A DNA stretch of 15,940 nt from positions 1-15,940 of the forward strand of contig CANQOE010000008.1 of assembly GCA_947625315.1 (NCBI GenBank), written 5' to 3'. This stretch comes from an uncultured Bacilli bacterium. GTDB lineage: Bacteria; Bacillota_I; Bacilli_A; RF39; UBA660. Below are positions 1 through 8,709 of this stretch, piece by piece (the stretch's first letter is position 1; every line of letters starts with the position of its first letter). Both the position numbers and the translations under genes were made by a program. The notes below the pieces were generated by a model. That model searched no databases and was not told the origin of the DNA. It worked only from the letters and a program-made list of their open reading frames with translations.

Positions 1-280
1 AAATGAACTTTCGTAATTTATACTTTAGTTCTAAATAAACTATGGTATTAAGAACTAAAGTATAAATTAACCCACGAATAAAAATATTTTTACATAAAAA
101 GATAACAACTATATTTCCCAAATATCGTCCATTTAAATAAGGATTTTTGGAAAAAGCAACTAAATCAAGCATAGTTGAACCCCATTGCCAATCATCCCCA
201 GAATAAACAAATATTAAACTAATTAAAAATGTTAGAATAACCGTAAAAATTAGCCACTTATGTTTTTTTAGAAAATTCAT
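1..280 (-). CDS. Partial polytopic membrane protein, DUF6056/glycosyltransferase-like (5' part only)
   Basis: The start is the ATG at 278-280, and the frame stays open to base 1, so only about the first 93 residues are present. I translated them by hand. They begin MNFLKKHKWLIF, followed by a hydrophobic segment (about residues 9-25), then a loop with SGDDWQWG and, further on, NGRYLGN, then more hydrophobic sequence. A first membrane helix followed by an acidic 'DDW' pair and an 'NGR' motif in the outer loop resembles the DUF6056 family of putative membrane glycosyltransferases. That resemblance is from memory and is tentative. The ATG lies 1 nt after the stop of the upstream 1088-aa gene. 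The ribosome site AAAGGCGG sits inside that gene's last codons, so the two are probably translated together. It is likely the ninth gene of the polysaccharide operon. A perfect inverted repeat lies inside it (14-69). Confidence 0.7.
   Translation of the reverse strand, partial: MNFLKKHKWLIFTVILTFLISLIFVYSGDDWQWGSTMLDLVAFSKNPYLNGRYLGNIVVIFLCKNIFIRGLIYTLVLNTIVYLELKYKLRKFI
14..69. repeat. Perfect 19-bp inverted repeat with 18-nt spacer
   Basis: The left arm is 14-32 and the right arm is 51-69. The two are exact reverse complements over 19 bp, with a core of AACTAAAGTATAAATT, separated by 18 nt. The repeat lies inside the open frame of the partial membrane-protein gene, and both arms are read as codons (IYTLVL and ELKYKL). 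It could form a strong RNA or DNA stem-loop. There is no T-tract beside it, so it does not look like an ordinary terminator. Confidence 0.8.
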
Positions 281-281
281 A

Positions 282-3200
282 CTACCGCCTTTCTTTCTTT
301 TTTAATTTTTGCACTTCCCCAATAAATTTAACATTATTATCATAAAATCTTTTAAATCTTTTAGGTTCTTTTAAAATGCGATATAACCATTCTAAATTTA
401 ATTTAATAAATATTTTGGGGGCTCTTTTCTTCATTCCACTTAAAACATCAAAAGAACCACCTACGCCTACAAATATGCCTTTATTAAATTGGTCTAAATA
501 TTTATAGATTAATTCTTCTTGTTTAGGCATACCTAAAGCTACCAAAACTACATCTGGTTCTTTTTTAAGCATATCTTCAAAAACTTCGGAACTATCATTA
601 GTATAACCATTTTTAGCCCCAACTAAAACAATATTTGGATAACTTTCTTTAATTAATTTTTCCATTGCCGTAATTACTTCTTGTTTAGCACCATATAAAT
701 AAACCTTTTTTTGATATTTATTAGCTAATTTAAATAATTCTAAAGCCACATCTACCCCAGGTATTCTTTCTTTAATATCAAAATTGAGCATTTTCCCAGT
801 TTTAACTAAGCCTATTCCATCGGCAATAACATCAACATCTTTATCCATTAACATTTCTAAATAACTATCTTCTTTTTTAGCTAACATAAAAGCTTCAGGA
901 TTAGCCGTTATAATAAATTTCTTTTGCTCATTTTTTATAATTTGTTCCAATTTAGTTAAATAAGCTTCTTTACTACCCTTATATAATTTAGCAAATAAAT
1001 CTAAAAAACTCAATTGACTATTTGCAATTAATTTAAGCCATTTTTGGGTAATATTTTCTTCCCTATATTCTTGAGCAGTTTCTAAAGCCTTTTTTTGCAT
1101 TTCTTTTAATTTAGTTTTATTTACAATTATATCATTTAATTTTAAAACAAAATCATTTTCGTTTCGATTTTTAATTACATAGCCATTACTTCCATCTTTG
1201 ATAATGTCAGCTACCCCACTTTTAGTTTCATATGCAATACAAAGAAGTCCATGTCCCATTGCTTCGAGTAGAACCATTGGTAAACCTTCACTTACTGAAG
1301 CCATTAAAAAGATTGAACATTTTTGATAATATTTTTCTTGTTCCTGAGGTTCTAAATAACCTAGCAATTCTACTTTTTCTTCCAATTTAAGTTCCTTTAT
1401 TTTTTGGGCTAATTTTTCTTTTTCTTCGCCATCCCCAATAATATAAAACTTATTTACATTGGGACATTTTGCTACAATATCGATTAATTCATTAACTTTC
1501 TTACCCTCATGTAATCTTCCTACACTTAAAACATTTTGCTTACTCAAATCACTAATTTTATAATCTTTATTATTAAGCATATTAGGCATTATCATTATTT
1601 TCGTGTGTTTATTCTTTTTTAAAAATTCTTGATAATCTTGAGCTAATGAAGGCGTTAAAGCCATTAAATAATCTATTTTTTGATATTTCTTTTTTAATAT
1701 ATTGATATACTTTTTATTATTGTTATGATGATGGTGTTCTTGAGCAATAGCTATTACCCCATCCTTTTTATATTTCCCTAAAAGTTTACTAAAATCATAT
1801 CTCGTCGAAATTATTATTTTAGAATCACTATTTTTTATAGTTTTAATAATTAAATATTTCTTTAAAAATAATATTTTAACAGCTTTAAATCCTTCTTTAA
1901 AAATATTTATTATATTTTTATTTTTTAAGCTTTGTTTAAACGCTTCTCTATTTGGTTCTCCATTATATAAGTGATATACCTTAACTTCTTTAGCCAATAA
2001 ATGTTCTTGATTATTCTTTAAATTATAAAAACTAATTATTTCTACTTTATTCGTTTTCGAAAGAGCATTAGAAGTATTAATTATACTGCTTTCAATTCCT
2101 CCATAACCTAAATGTAATGCTAAAAAAGTAACTTTATCTTTTAATTTTTCTTCTTTATTAAATTTAACAAAAGCCAAAGCTAAAATCATTGCAAAATAGA
2201 TTGAGGCATTTGGTCTTCGAAGTAGAGCTCCTGAAAATTCAGCACCAAAAAGTAAAATTGCCGTCAAAATAAGCCATATCATATAATCGCTTTTAAATAA
2301 ATAATTTAAATTAAATAATAATTTTTTTAGAATAATAACTACATAATATAAGATAAAAATCCAATATAGAGTAAAACCAACATAACCTAAATAATAAAAT
2401 AATGCGGTAATATCATTTTCTAAATCTAAAGTATTTCCTTTATCTAGATGATTAATTTTGGTAAATTCAAACCCAAACATATGCGAAACTATTCCCTCTT
2501 CATCATATATTAATCTCGCACCAATTTTTTTGGTTAATCGAGTATTTGATAAAATAAAGGCATCAACTGCATAATCATATTTTGCCACTACTTTTTCAAT
2601 ACCAAAATTATCAATTAAACCATCTAAATGAAACATCGTATAAACTTCAATATAATATTTTTTAATGTTTTCATCATTTTCAAACTTATTCTTATTATCT
2701 TTTTTATTATTTGTAATATTTTCATTATAATTTATTTTATTATTATTATTTTGCGCTTCATTATATTTATTAGCATTATTATAAGTTGGTGAATATCTAT
2801 ATAATCCTATTGCTAAAATAAAGAGTAAAACTCCATATAACACTTTCTTTTTATCTTTAACTTCTAACCAAGCATAAAATATCATTAAACAAGTCAATAA
2901 TATTAAAGATAAATACGCTGTTTTTGTGGCATTAAAATATAAAGCTAAAAAGACTAAAGCCCCGATTAAATAATACCATTTATTTTTTAAACAATATATA
3001 ACACTAATTAAACTTAATATAACTAATATAATACTTTGGGTATTTTTATTATAAAACCACCCAATAACTCCATACCAAATACTATCTCCATAAGTATAAA
3101 CCACACTTTTAGTTAATATAGCTAAAAGTATTGATATAAAAACAATTATAAAAGCTATTATACAACCTTTAACAATTTGTTTTTCATATTTTTTAGCATT

Positions 3201-3548
3201 ATCTAAAAATATCTCTTTAAAAGATAATAACAAAACGGGAACATATAAAAGTCTTGCCATATTTTCCATATCTTCTACAATATTTATATAGCCTTCAATA
3301 GAACACCCTATAATATGTCCAATTAAATATAAAAGTACTACTAAACCAAAAAATATATATTTATTTTTATTCTGGGCTTTAATAAAAGAATATAAAAATA
3401 TCCCTATTAAAATACCAAATCTAAATAACGTAAAAATTATACTTCCAGGTTTATCTAATCTAAAATATGTAATAATATCTAAGATTGGCAAAATTATAAT
3501 TAATAGCATTAACCAATTGTTTTTTAAATATGTTCCTACTTTTTTCAT
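282..3548 (-). CDS. Three-domain fusion: Wzy-like polymerase/ligase + GT4 + WecG/TagA (GT26) glycosyltransferase
   Basis: This 1088-aa protein has three parts. Residues 1-465 are a polytopic domain of about 12 helices with one large outer loop (about 251-378), like Wzy/WaaL O-antigen polymerases or ligases. Residues 471-840 are a GT4 (GT-B fold) glycosyltransferase, with GYGGIE at the N-lobe, R678 and K683 as likely phosphate contacts, and the E754/E762 pair in SEGLPMVLLE. Residues about 844-1088 are a complete WecG/TagA/CpsF domain: TANPEA (881-886), ADGIG with D910 as the probable catalytic Asp, ERIPGVD, GMPKQE (1006-1011), GGSFDVLSG and RAP, NLEWLYR. TagA enzymes add the second sugar, usually N-acetylmannosamine, to undecaprenyl-PP-GlcNAc, which fits the tagO-like gene in the same operon. 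The GT domains must be cytoplasmic and tethered to the membrane. The frame is continuous and no ribosome site or ATG is seen at either junction, so this is a true fusion. The start follows AAGGAT, 3 nt after the preceding gene. Confidence 0.9.
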   Translation of the reverse strand: MKKVGTYLKNNWLMLLIIILPILDIITYFRLDKPGSIIFTLFRFGILIGIFLYSFIKAQNKNKYIFFGLVVLLYLIGHIIGCSIEGYINIVEDMENMARLLYVPVLLLSFKEIFLDNAKKYEKQIVKGCIIAFIIVFISILLAILTKSVVYTYGDSIWYGVIGWFYNKNTQSIILVILSLISVIYCLKNKWYYLIGALVFLALYFNATKTAYLSLILLTCLMIFYAWLEVKDKKKVLYGVLLFILAIGLYRYSPTYNNANKYNEAQNNNNKINYNENITNNKKDNKNKFENDENIKKYYIEVYTMFHLDGLIDNFGIEKVVAKYDYAVDAFILSNTRLTKKIGARLIYDEEGIVSHMFGFEFTKINHLDKGNTLDLENDITALFYYLGYVGFTLYWIFILYYVVIILKKLLFNLNYLFKSDYMIWLILTAILLFGAEFSGALLRRPNASIYFAMILALAFVKFNKEEKLKDKVTFLALHLGYGGIESSIINTSNALSKTNKVEIISFYNLKNNQEHLLAKEVKVYHLYNGEPNREAFKQSLKNKNIINIFKEGFKAVKILFLKKYLIIKTIKNSDSKIIISTRYDFSKLLGKYKKDGVIAIAQEHHHHNNNKKYINILKKKYQKIDYLMALTPSLAQDYQEFLKKNKHTKIMIMPNMLNNKDYKISDLSKQNVLSVGRLHEGKKVNELIDIVAKCPNVNKFYIIGDGEEKEKLAQKIKELKLEEKVELLGYLEPQEQEKYYQKCSIFLMASVSEGLPMVLLEAMGHGLLCIAYETKSGVADIIKDGSNGYVIKNRNENDFVLKLNDIIVNKTKLKEMQKKALETAQEYREENITQKWLKLIANSQLSFLDLFAKLYKGSKEAYLTKLEQIIKNEQKKFIITANPEAFMLAKKEDSYLEMLMDKDVDVIADGIGLVKTGKMLNFDIKERIPGVDVALELFKLANKYQKKVYLYGAKQEVITAMEKLIKESYPNIVLVGAKNGYTNDSSEVFEDMLKKEPDVVLVALGMPKQEELIYKYLDQFNKGIFVGVGGSFDVLSGMKKRAPKIFIKLNLEWLYRILKEPKRFKRFYDNNVKFIGEVQKLKKKERR
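2667..2783 (-). repeat. Asn/Lys-rich low-complexity stretch in the outer loop of the polymerase domain
   Basis: Residues about 256-294 of the fusion protein are mostly Asn, Lys, Tyr and Glu, including runs such as NNNNK and NNKKDNKNK. The DNA is correspondingly simple, with TTATTATTATT-like runs on the + strand. It sits in the large loop predicted outside the membrane. The AAT-type repeats could slip during replication, and this region is probably a disordered spacer. Confidence 0.6.
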
Positions 3549-3551
3549 AGC

Positions 3552-4517
3552 TTATCCTTTCAATTTAAATAATATTTTAGTAATTATATATAATTTATGA
3601 GAATTACAAAAATAAACTAATCTCCTTTTCCAACTTAATGTTTTAAGATATTTATTTTTTCTATAATTAGGAAAATTATTATTTATAAATTTCCAGTAAT
3701 CATCTAATATCCAACCAACCTTTTTATATGAACAAATAATTCTTCTAAAAGTATCTATTATAATATTATCAATCATCATAAATTCAATTTCTTCTTTAAA
3801 ACTATCATAAGCTCCTTTAACTTTATAAAAATTAATTAAGCTCTCTATAGCTTCGATAATATCTAAAGATTTTTTTAAATCACAATCCTTCATGATGGAA
3901 TTATTACGTTCTATATAATAATAACAAAAATCATCAATAAATGCAACTTTATTACACAATAAATATAATTTATTTATCAATCTTAAATCTTCATAATATT
4001 TACCAACATCAAATTTTAAATTATTAAAAAGTTCTTTTTTATATATTTTATTACAAGCAGTTTGTTTATTTAAAAGAATTTTTTTATCTTGATAAACATT
4101 AACTACTCCGGGATTATAGTTATAATTTTTAATTTCTTCTCCTTTATAATTAACTCTTATATAATTACATAAAGCCATATCACTATTAGTATTTATAAGA
4201 CAATTATAAAGCTTCTCAACCATATCATCTGTTACATAATCATCACTATCAACAAACATTAAATATTTACCCCTGGCTTTTTTAATTCCAAAATTTCGGG
4301 CATCAGATAATCCCCCATTTTTTTTATTAAAGCTCTTAATTAGATTAGGATACTTTTTTTGATAACTATCAATAATAGCTTGGGAATTGTCTATTGACCC
4401 ATCATTTACAACAATTATTTCCAAATTTTTAAATGTTTGTTTAACTAGCGAATCTAAACATTTCTTTAAATACTTTTCCACATTATATACTGGTACAATA
4501 ATTGAAACATCAACCAT
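3552..4517 (-). CDS. GT2 family glycosyltransferase (first of three, nearest the fusion gene)
   Basis: This 321-aa cytoplasmic GT-A enzyme should transfer a sugar from a nucleotide-sugar to the growing lipid-linked repeat unit. The N-terminus has the GT2 signature VSIIVPVYN. NDG at 38-40 belongs to the nucleotide pocket, GGLSDARNFG is at 68-77, the metal-binding VDSDD is at 89-93, and the probable catalytic-base ED motif is at 176-177 (YYEDL). All key residues are present, so it should be active. The donor and linkage cannot be read from sequence. The ATG follows AAAGGGAAG at a good distance and lies 1 nt after the stop of the preceding GT2 gene. The basic, aromatic C-terminal 60 residues resemble those of the two neighbouring GT2 proteins and may touch the membrane. 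Confidence 0.93.
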   Translation of the reverse strand: MVDVSIIVPVYNVEKYLKKCLDSLVKQTFKNLEIIVVNDGSIDNSQAIIDSYQKKYPNLIKSFNKKNGGLSDARNFGIKKARGKYLMFVDSDDYVTDDMVEKLYNCLINTNSDMALCNYIRVNYKGEEIKNYNYNPGVVNVYQDKKILLNKQTACNKIYKKELFNNLKFDVGKYYEDLRLINKLYLLCNKVAFIDDFCYYYIERNNSIMKDCDLKKSLDIIEAIESLINFYKVKGAYDSFKEEIEFMMIDNIIIDTFRRIICSYKKVGWILDDYWKFINNNFPNYRKNKYLKTLSWKRRLVYFCNSHKLYIITKILFKLKG

Positions 4518-4518
4518 C

Positions 4519-5439
4519 TTAACTTCCCTTTACTTTCAATAATAAATAAGATATTTTACTTAAATTATAATAATTTAGCAAAATAATTATTTTTCTTTTA
4601 AAAGAACTATTCTTATAAACTTTTGCTTTTGTAATATTTTTAATATGTTTATGCACAAAAGCATTTAATTTTTTAATAACCATTTTTTTATCTTTACTCT
4701 TTTGTTTTTGGACTCTATTTATAGCATCAATTAAGATATGATTAACAATTAAAGTTTGAGCATCTTCTTCTTTAATGTTTTCTTTTAATATATCTTCTGT
4801 TGCTTTAATAATATCTAAATTTTTTAATGATTTTTCATTATTCATAGTTGAATTATCATGTACTATATAATAATATAATGGTTCACTACACATAGAGTAA
4901 GTTGGCTTTTTTAAACATAATTTAATAAAAAAATTATAATCTTCATACCATATTCCTTTAATAAAATTAATATCTTCTAATATACTTTTTTTAAAAATCT
5001 TATTCCAAAGACATACCGAACTAAAAATAAGATTGCTAAAATTTGTTGCTTTTATTATCTCTTTTGTATTATTTTTTAAAAGCCAAAAATCACATATAAC
5101 TATATCGGTATTTTCTTTTAAGGCTAAATCCATCATCTTTTGATACATTGTTTTATCGATATAATCATCACTATCAACAAACGTTATGTATTCTCCTATT
5201 GCAAGTTTTAAAGCAATATTGCGAGCTTCAGCCTGACCTTTATTTTCTTGTTTAAAATATTTAATTAATTTAGGATATTTAGCTATATAGTTATTAATTA
5301 TTTTTTCACTATCATCGGTGGAACCATCATTGATAATTATTATTTCCAAATCTTTATATGTTTGATTAACAATAGAATTCAAACATTTATCTAAATAATT
5401 TTGGGAATTATAAACTGGCACAATAACACTTAATTTCAT
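4519..5439 (-). CDS. GT2 family glycosyltransferase (middle of three)
   Basis: This 306-aa paralogue of its neighbours has the signature LSVIVPVYN, NDGS at 37-40, the metal-binding DSDD at 89-92 and ED at 166-167 (WYEDY). The usual GGLSDARN segment reads KGQAEARN here, a difference near the acceptor/donor pocket that suggests another specificity than its two neighbours. The start has the best ribosome site in the operon, AGGAGG 7 nt before the ATG. That site lies within the last codons of the preceding gene, whose stop is 3 nt away. It is probably a cytoplasmic enzyme adding one residue of the polysaccharide repeat unit. The sugar is not predictable. Confidence 0.93.
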   Translation of the reverse strand: MKLSVIVPVYNSQNYLDKCLNSIVNQTYKDLEIIIINDGSTDDSEKIINNYIAKYPKLIKYFKQENKGQAEARNIALKLAIGEYITFVDSDDYIDKTMYQKMMDLALKENTDIVICDFWLLKNNTKEIIKATNFSNLIFSSVCLWNKIFKKSILEDINFIKGIWYEDYNFFIKLCLKKPTYSMCSEPLYYYIVHDNSTMNNEKSLKNLDIIKATEDILKENIKEEDAQTLIVNHILIDAINRVQKQKSKDKKMVIKKLNAFVHKHIKNITKAKVYKNSSFKRKIIILLNYYNLSKISYLLLKVKGS

Positions 5440-5442
5440 TAT

Positions 5443-6366
5443 CTAACCTCCTAAAAATAATTTAATAAACCATTTATAGCTAATCATGCAAATTAATCTT
5501 TTTATCTTTTGTTTCCAAGTTTTATTTAATAAATATTTAGCTATATGTTCTTGCTTTAATCTTTTTAAATAATCTTTATTTCGATATATTTTATATCTAC
5601 TTATAGCCCCGACTGCATAAAAATTTAAAGCTAGAGCTTTAGTATCTTCTTCTATATCTAAATTTTTAATAATATTGATATTTTCTAAAGCTAACTTAAG
5701 TACATCATAAACTCTTTTTTCTATCTTTTTAGGATCATTAATAATACTATTTTCTCTTTTAACATAATAATAACCATAAAAATTTAAATAATAAATACTT
5801 TTGGTATCTAATAAAATTAAAGGAATTAATCCAAAATCTTCATGATAATAACCCTTTTTAAATTGATATTTGTGTTCTTTATAAAATTTAGCTTGATAAC
5901 AAAAAGCACAAGCTACTTCAAAATAGCTAAAATTAACTAATTCTTTAAAAGTAACTTCACGACTTTCTTTTAATTTTTCTATATGCTTTACTGCTTTATC
6001 GTTTATTACATCAATTATATTAAATTTAACCATTTCATAATTATTATTCCTTAAAACATCATTTAATTTTTCTAATAATTTTTCATCGATATAATCATCA
6101 CTATCCACAAATAAAAGATAATCTCCAGTTATATATTTTACTCCAAAGTTGCGAGCATCTGATAATCCCCCATTTTCTTTTTTGTAATATTTAAATTTAT
6201 TTTTATCTTCAATATATTTCTTTATTAAAGCTTCACTATTATCTGTTGAACCATCATTGACAATTATTACTTCATAATTATCATAGCTTTGCTTATTTAT
6301 ACTTTCCAAACATTTTATAATATAATTTTCCACGTTATATACTGGTACTACAATACTAAATTTCAT
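5443..6366 (-). CDS. GT2 family glycosyltransferase (first transcribed of three)
   Basis: This 307-aa GT-A glycosyltransferase has FSIVVPVYN at the N-terminus, NDGS at 37-40, GGLSDARNFG at 66-75, metal-binding VDSDD at 87-91 and ED at 176-177 (YHEDF). All catalytic positions are kept. It is more like the 3552-4517 protein than the middle one in the SDARNFG segment. AGGAG lies 8 nt before the ATG, inside the last codons of the GT32 gene, whose stop is 1 nt upstream. It should act in the cytoplasm on undecaprenyl-linked intermediates. Donor and linkage are unknown. Confidence 0.93.
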   Translation of the reverse strand: MKFSIVVPVYNVENYIIKCLESINKQSYDNYEVIIVNDGSTDNSEALIKKYIEDKNKFKYYKKENGGLSDARNFGVKYITGDYLLFVDSDDYIDEKLLEKLNDVLRNNNYEMVKFNIIDVINDKAVKHIEKLKESREVTFKELVNFSYFEVACAFCYQAKFYKEHKYQFKKGYYHEDFGLIPLILLDTKSIYYLNFYGYYYVKRENSIINDPKKIEKRVYDVLKLALENINIIKNLDIEEDTKALALNFYAVGAISRYKIYRNKDYLKRLKQEHIAKYLLNKTWKQKIKRLICMISYKWFIKLFLGG

Positions 6367-6367
6367 T

Positions 6368-7177
6368 TTATTTTCTCCTTTTTAGTTTTTTTAAAATAAT
6401 TTTGGGATTATCTAAAAATCTTTGAAATTTAATAAAATACTTATGACGATTATAATATTTTTTATATTTTTTAGCTCCTTCTATTTCCCCATATTTTTTT
6501 ATAAAATATCTTTTTTTATTTATAAGTTTTTTTTCGTACTTATCATGCCATGAAGCACTAAAATGATGAATAGTATAAGTATTATCTGTAATATTTATTT
6601 CGTTTGTCTTCCAACTTTTAGGGCTAAAATATTCCGATGGATAAATGACAAATTCGCCTAAATTTTGATAAGTATTATTATTTTTTAAATGAAAATAATT
6701 TACGTTAATTTCGGTCACAATTTGCGTATTAGGAGTTAAATTCATATTTCCCATTTCATCAACAAAATGTTTATTATCATAATAATCTAATAACTTTTTT
6801 AGCCATTTTGAATGTTTAAGAGCTCCAAAAACCGCGGTAAAAGCAAACTCATTATCTTCAAATCCCGTAAAAGCTTTATTATTTAAAAAAACATCCATAT
6901 TTTTAATTACTTCTAAATCCGTATCAAAATATATACCACCTTCATTATATACTGCATAAAGTCTTACATAATCACTTACAAAAGCATATTTTTTTCTCTC
7001 ATATGCTTCTTTACAATATATATTGGAATTAATATCAAAATTATTTTCATTCCATTCTTTAATTTCATAATCGGGTAAATACTTTTCCCAAGAAGCAATA
7101 CATTTTAAAACAAGTTCTGGCTTTGGTCCTTTCCCAAACCAACAATAATGGATTATTTTAGGTATTTTCTCTTTCAT
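6368..7177 (-). CDS. GT32 family (Och1/capsular-type) glycosyltransferase
   Basis: This 269-aa protein opens with IPKIIHYCWFG, the hallmark of the 'glycosyltransferase sugar-binding region containing DXD' family (GT32). The block AFVSDYVRLYAVYNEGGIYFDTD ends in the DXD metal/nucleotide-sugar site at 85-87, followed by LEVIKNMD. The C-terminus carries HHFSASWHDK and a lysine-rich tail, typical of bacterial capsule GT32 enzymes. It should add one sugar to the lipid-linked unit. Mannose, galactose and amino sugars are all possible in this family. Its ATG overlaps the wzx stop (ATGA, 4 nt), and AAAGGA lies just upstream, so it is translationally coupled. Confidence 0.92.
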   Translation of the reverse strand: MKEKIPKIIHYCWFGKGPKPELVLKCIASWEKYLPDYEIKEWNENNFDINSNIYCKEAYERKKYAFVSDYVRLYAVYNEGGIYFDTDLEVIKNMDVFLNNKAFTGFEDNEFAFTAVFGALKHSKWLKKLLDYYDNKHFVDEMGNMNLTPNTQIVTEINVNYFHLKNNNTYQNLGEFVIYPSEYFSPKSWKTNEINITDNTYTIHHFSASWHDKYEKKLINKKRYFIKKYGEIEGAKKYKKYYNRHKYFIKFQRFLDNPKIILKKLKRRK

Positions 7178-8709
7178 TTTTTAATCCTTTCCAATTTTAA
7201 AGCTAAATAATTTTTAAAGTTTTGTCTATCACTTTTAGTCGTAATTAATAACGAACTTAAAACTAAACATATAATACTTGTTAAAATGGCTCCTATAATT
7301 AAAGTTAACCAAGAATTAATTCCAATTATCTGTTTTAAACCCAATGATAATAAAACTGCCAAAATAATAGTTATTAAATTTTTAATAATATTTTTATAAA
7401 AAGTAGTTAATTTTAAATTTATACACTTAGCTCCATACATCGGCAAAAATGTTAAAGACCTAATAATACTAAAGATTACCGTAACTCCTACAATAATAAA
7501 CATTCTTGGCATAACTCCTTTAGTTAAAAATAACAAAATAAGCGTAATAATAATTGTTAATACTGAATTCATTAACAAGAATAATGAAGAATTTTTTACT
7601 TTATTAGTAACCGTAAATATATTCCATAAAGGTTCTAAAGGCATACTAATACTTAATTCACAGGCTACTACACAAGTTAACCAAAATAATAAATTTGCAT
7701 TTTGGGTAGGTACCCACAAACTATAAAAATCTTTACCATAGACAAAAAGAATTGTAATTGGGATTGAAGAAATAATTCCAATCACTTTTATAGCACTAAG
7801 TAGTTGTTTTTTCATTGCTTCATAATCTTTTTTGGCATAATTAATTGTTAATTCAGGCGTAAAAACTGAACAAATAGATCCAAAAGCATTTAAGATTGTA
7901 TTAGGTATAGTTTTAGCAATACTAATAATCCCCATACTTGTACTTCCAATAAAAATATTTGTTATTAATAAATCTAACCCATTAGATAAAATATTACTTA
8001 TTTTAGAGATAGTATTCCATATTCCGGAAGCTAATAAAGTTAAAAGATGTTTAACACTAAATAAAGCTTTGGAAATTTTTAATTCTGGTGTTAAAGATTT
8101 ACTATATCTATAATTACAATACCCCAAATAAGCTGTACTAATTAAAGCCGCTAAACCAACATAATATACAGAAGGTTTAAATAGTAAAAAGGCTAAAAAT
8201 AAAACTACGACTCTAATTATTTGGGAAAAAATAGTTTTAATACTTGTTAAATATAATTTATTAGTACAAAAAGTAGCTACGGAAAAAGTCGAAGTTAAAA
8301 TACTAATAATAAAATTAGCAAACATTAAAGAAAATAATATTTTAACATCTAAAATTAAATTAGTAGGAATATTAATAAATTTATCCATGAATATAACAAA
8401 TACTAAACCAATAATAAATAAAAATACCGAAATAATTAAATTAGCTAATATTACCGAACTATAATATTTATTAGCTTCTTCAATATTATTTTCATGAATT
8501 TTAATAGTTATAAATCTAGCTGCCATAGAATTTAAAGCTATAGTTATTATTTGGGCATAACCCACAAAGTCATTAGCTAAACCAACAAAACCATAGGCTT
8601 CAACACCAATAGTTTTCGTAATATAAGGAACAAGGAAAAAACTTATACATAAATTAACTGCAAACATTAATCCTTGGGCAAACATATTAATAATAACTTG
8701 CTTATTCAT
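7174..8709 (-). CDS. wzx: Wzx-type oligosaccharide flippase (MOP/PST superfamily)
   Basis: This 511-aa, very hydrophobic protein has about 14 predicted helices and short loops, the length and pattern of polysaccharide-transport flippases of the MOP superfamily. The N-terminal block FLVPYITKTIGVEAYGFVGLANDF followed by NSMAARFITI is characteristic of capsule/O-antigen flippases. It would move the finished undecaprenyl-PP-linked repeat unit to the outer face of the membrane for the polymerase domain encoded downstream. The start has AGAGG 7 nt upstream and overlaps the end of the tagO-like gene by 8 nt (8702-8709). The stop TGA overlaps the next start. The substrate is not predictable from sequence. 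Confidence 0.93.
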   Translation of the reverse strand: MNKQVIINMFAQGLMFAVNLCISFFLVPYITKTIGVEAYGFVGLANDFVGYAQIITIALNSMAARFITIKIHENNIEEANKYYSSVILANLIISVFLFIIGLVFVIFMDKFINIPTNLILDVKILFSLMFANFIISILTSTFSVATFCTNKLYLTSIKTIFSQIIRVVVLFLAFLLFKPSVYYVGLAALISTAYLGYCNYRYSKSLTPELKISKALFSVKHLLTLLASGIWNTISKISNILSNGLDLLITNIFIGSTSMGIISIAKTIPNTILNAFGSICSVFTPELTINYAKKDYEAMKKQLLSAIKVIGIISSIPITILFVYGKDFYSLWVPTQNANLLFWLTCVVACELSISMPLEPLWNIFTVTNKVKNSSLFLLMNSVLTIIITLILLFLTKGVMPRMFIIVGVTVIFSIIRSLTFLPMYGAKCINLKLTTFYKNIIKNLITIILAVLLSLGLKQIIGINSWLTLIIGAILTSIICLVLSSLLITTKSDRQNFKNYLALKLERIKK

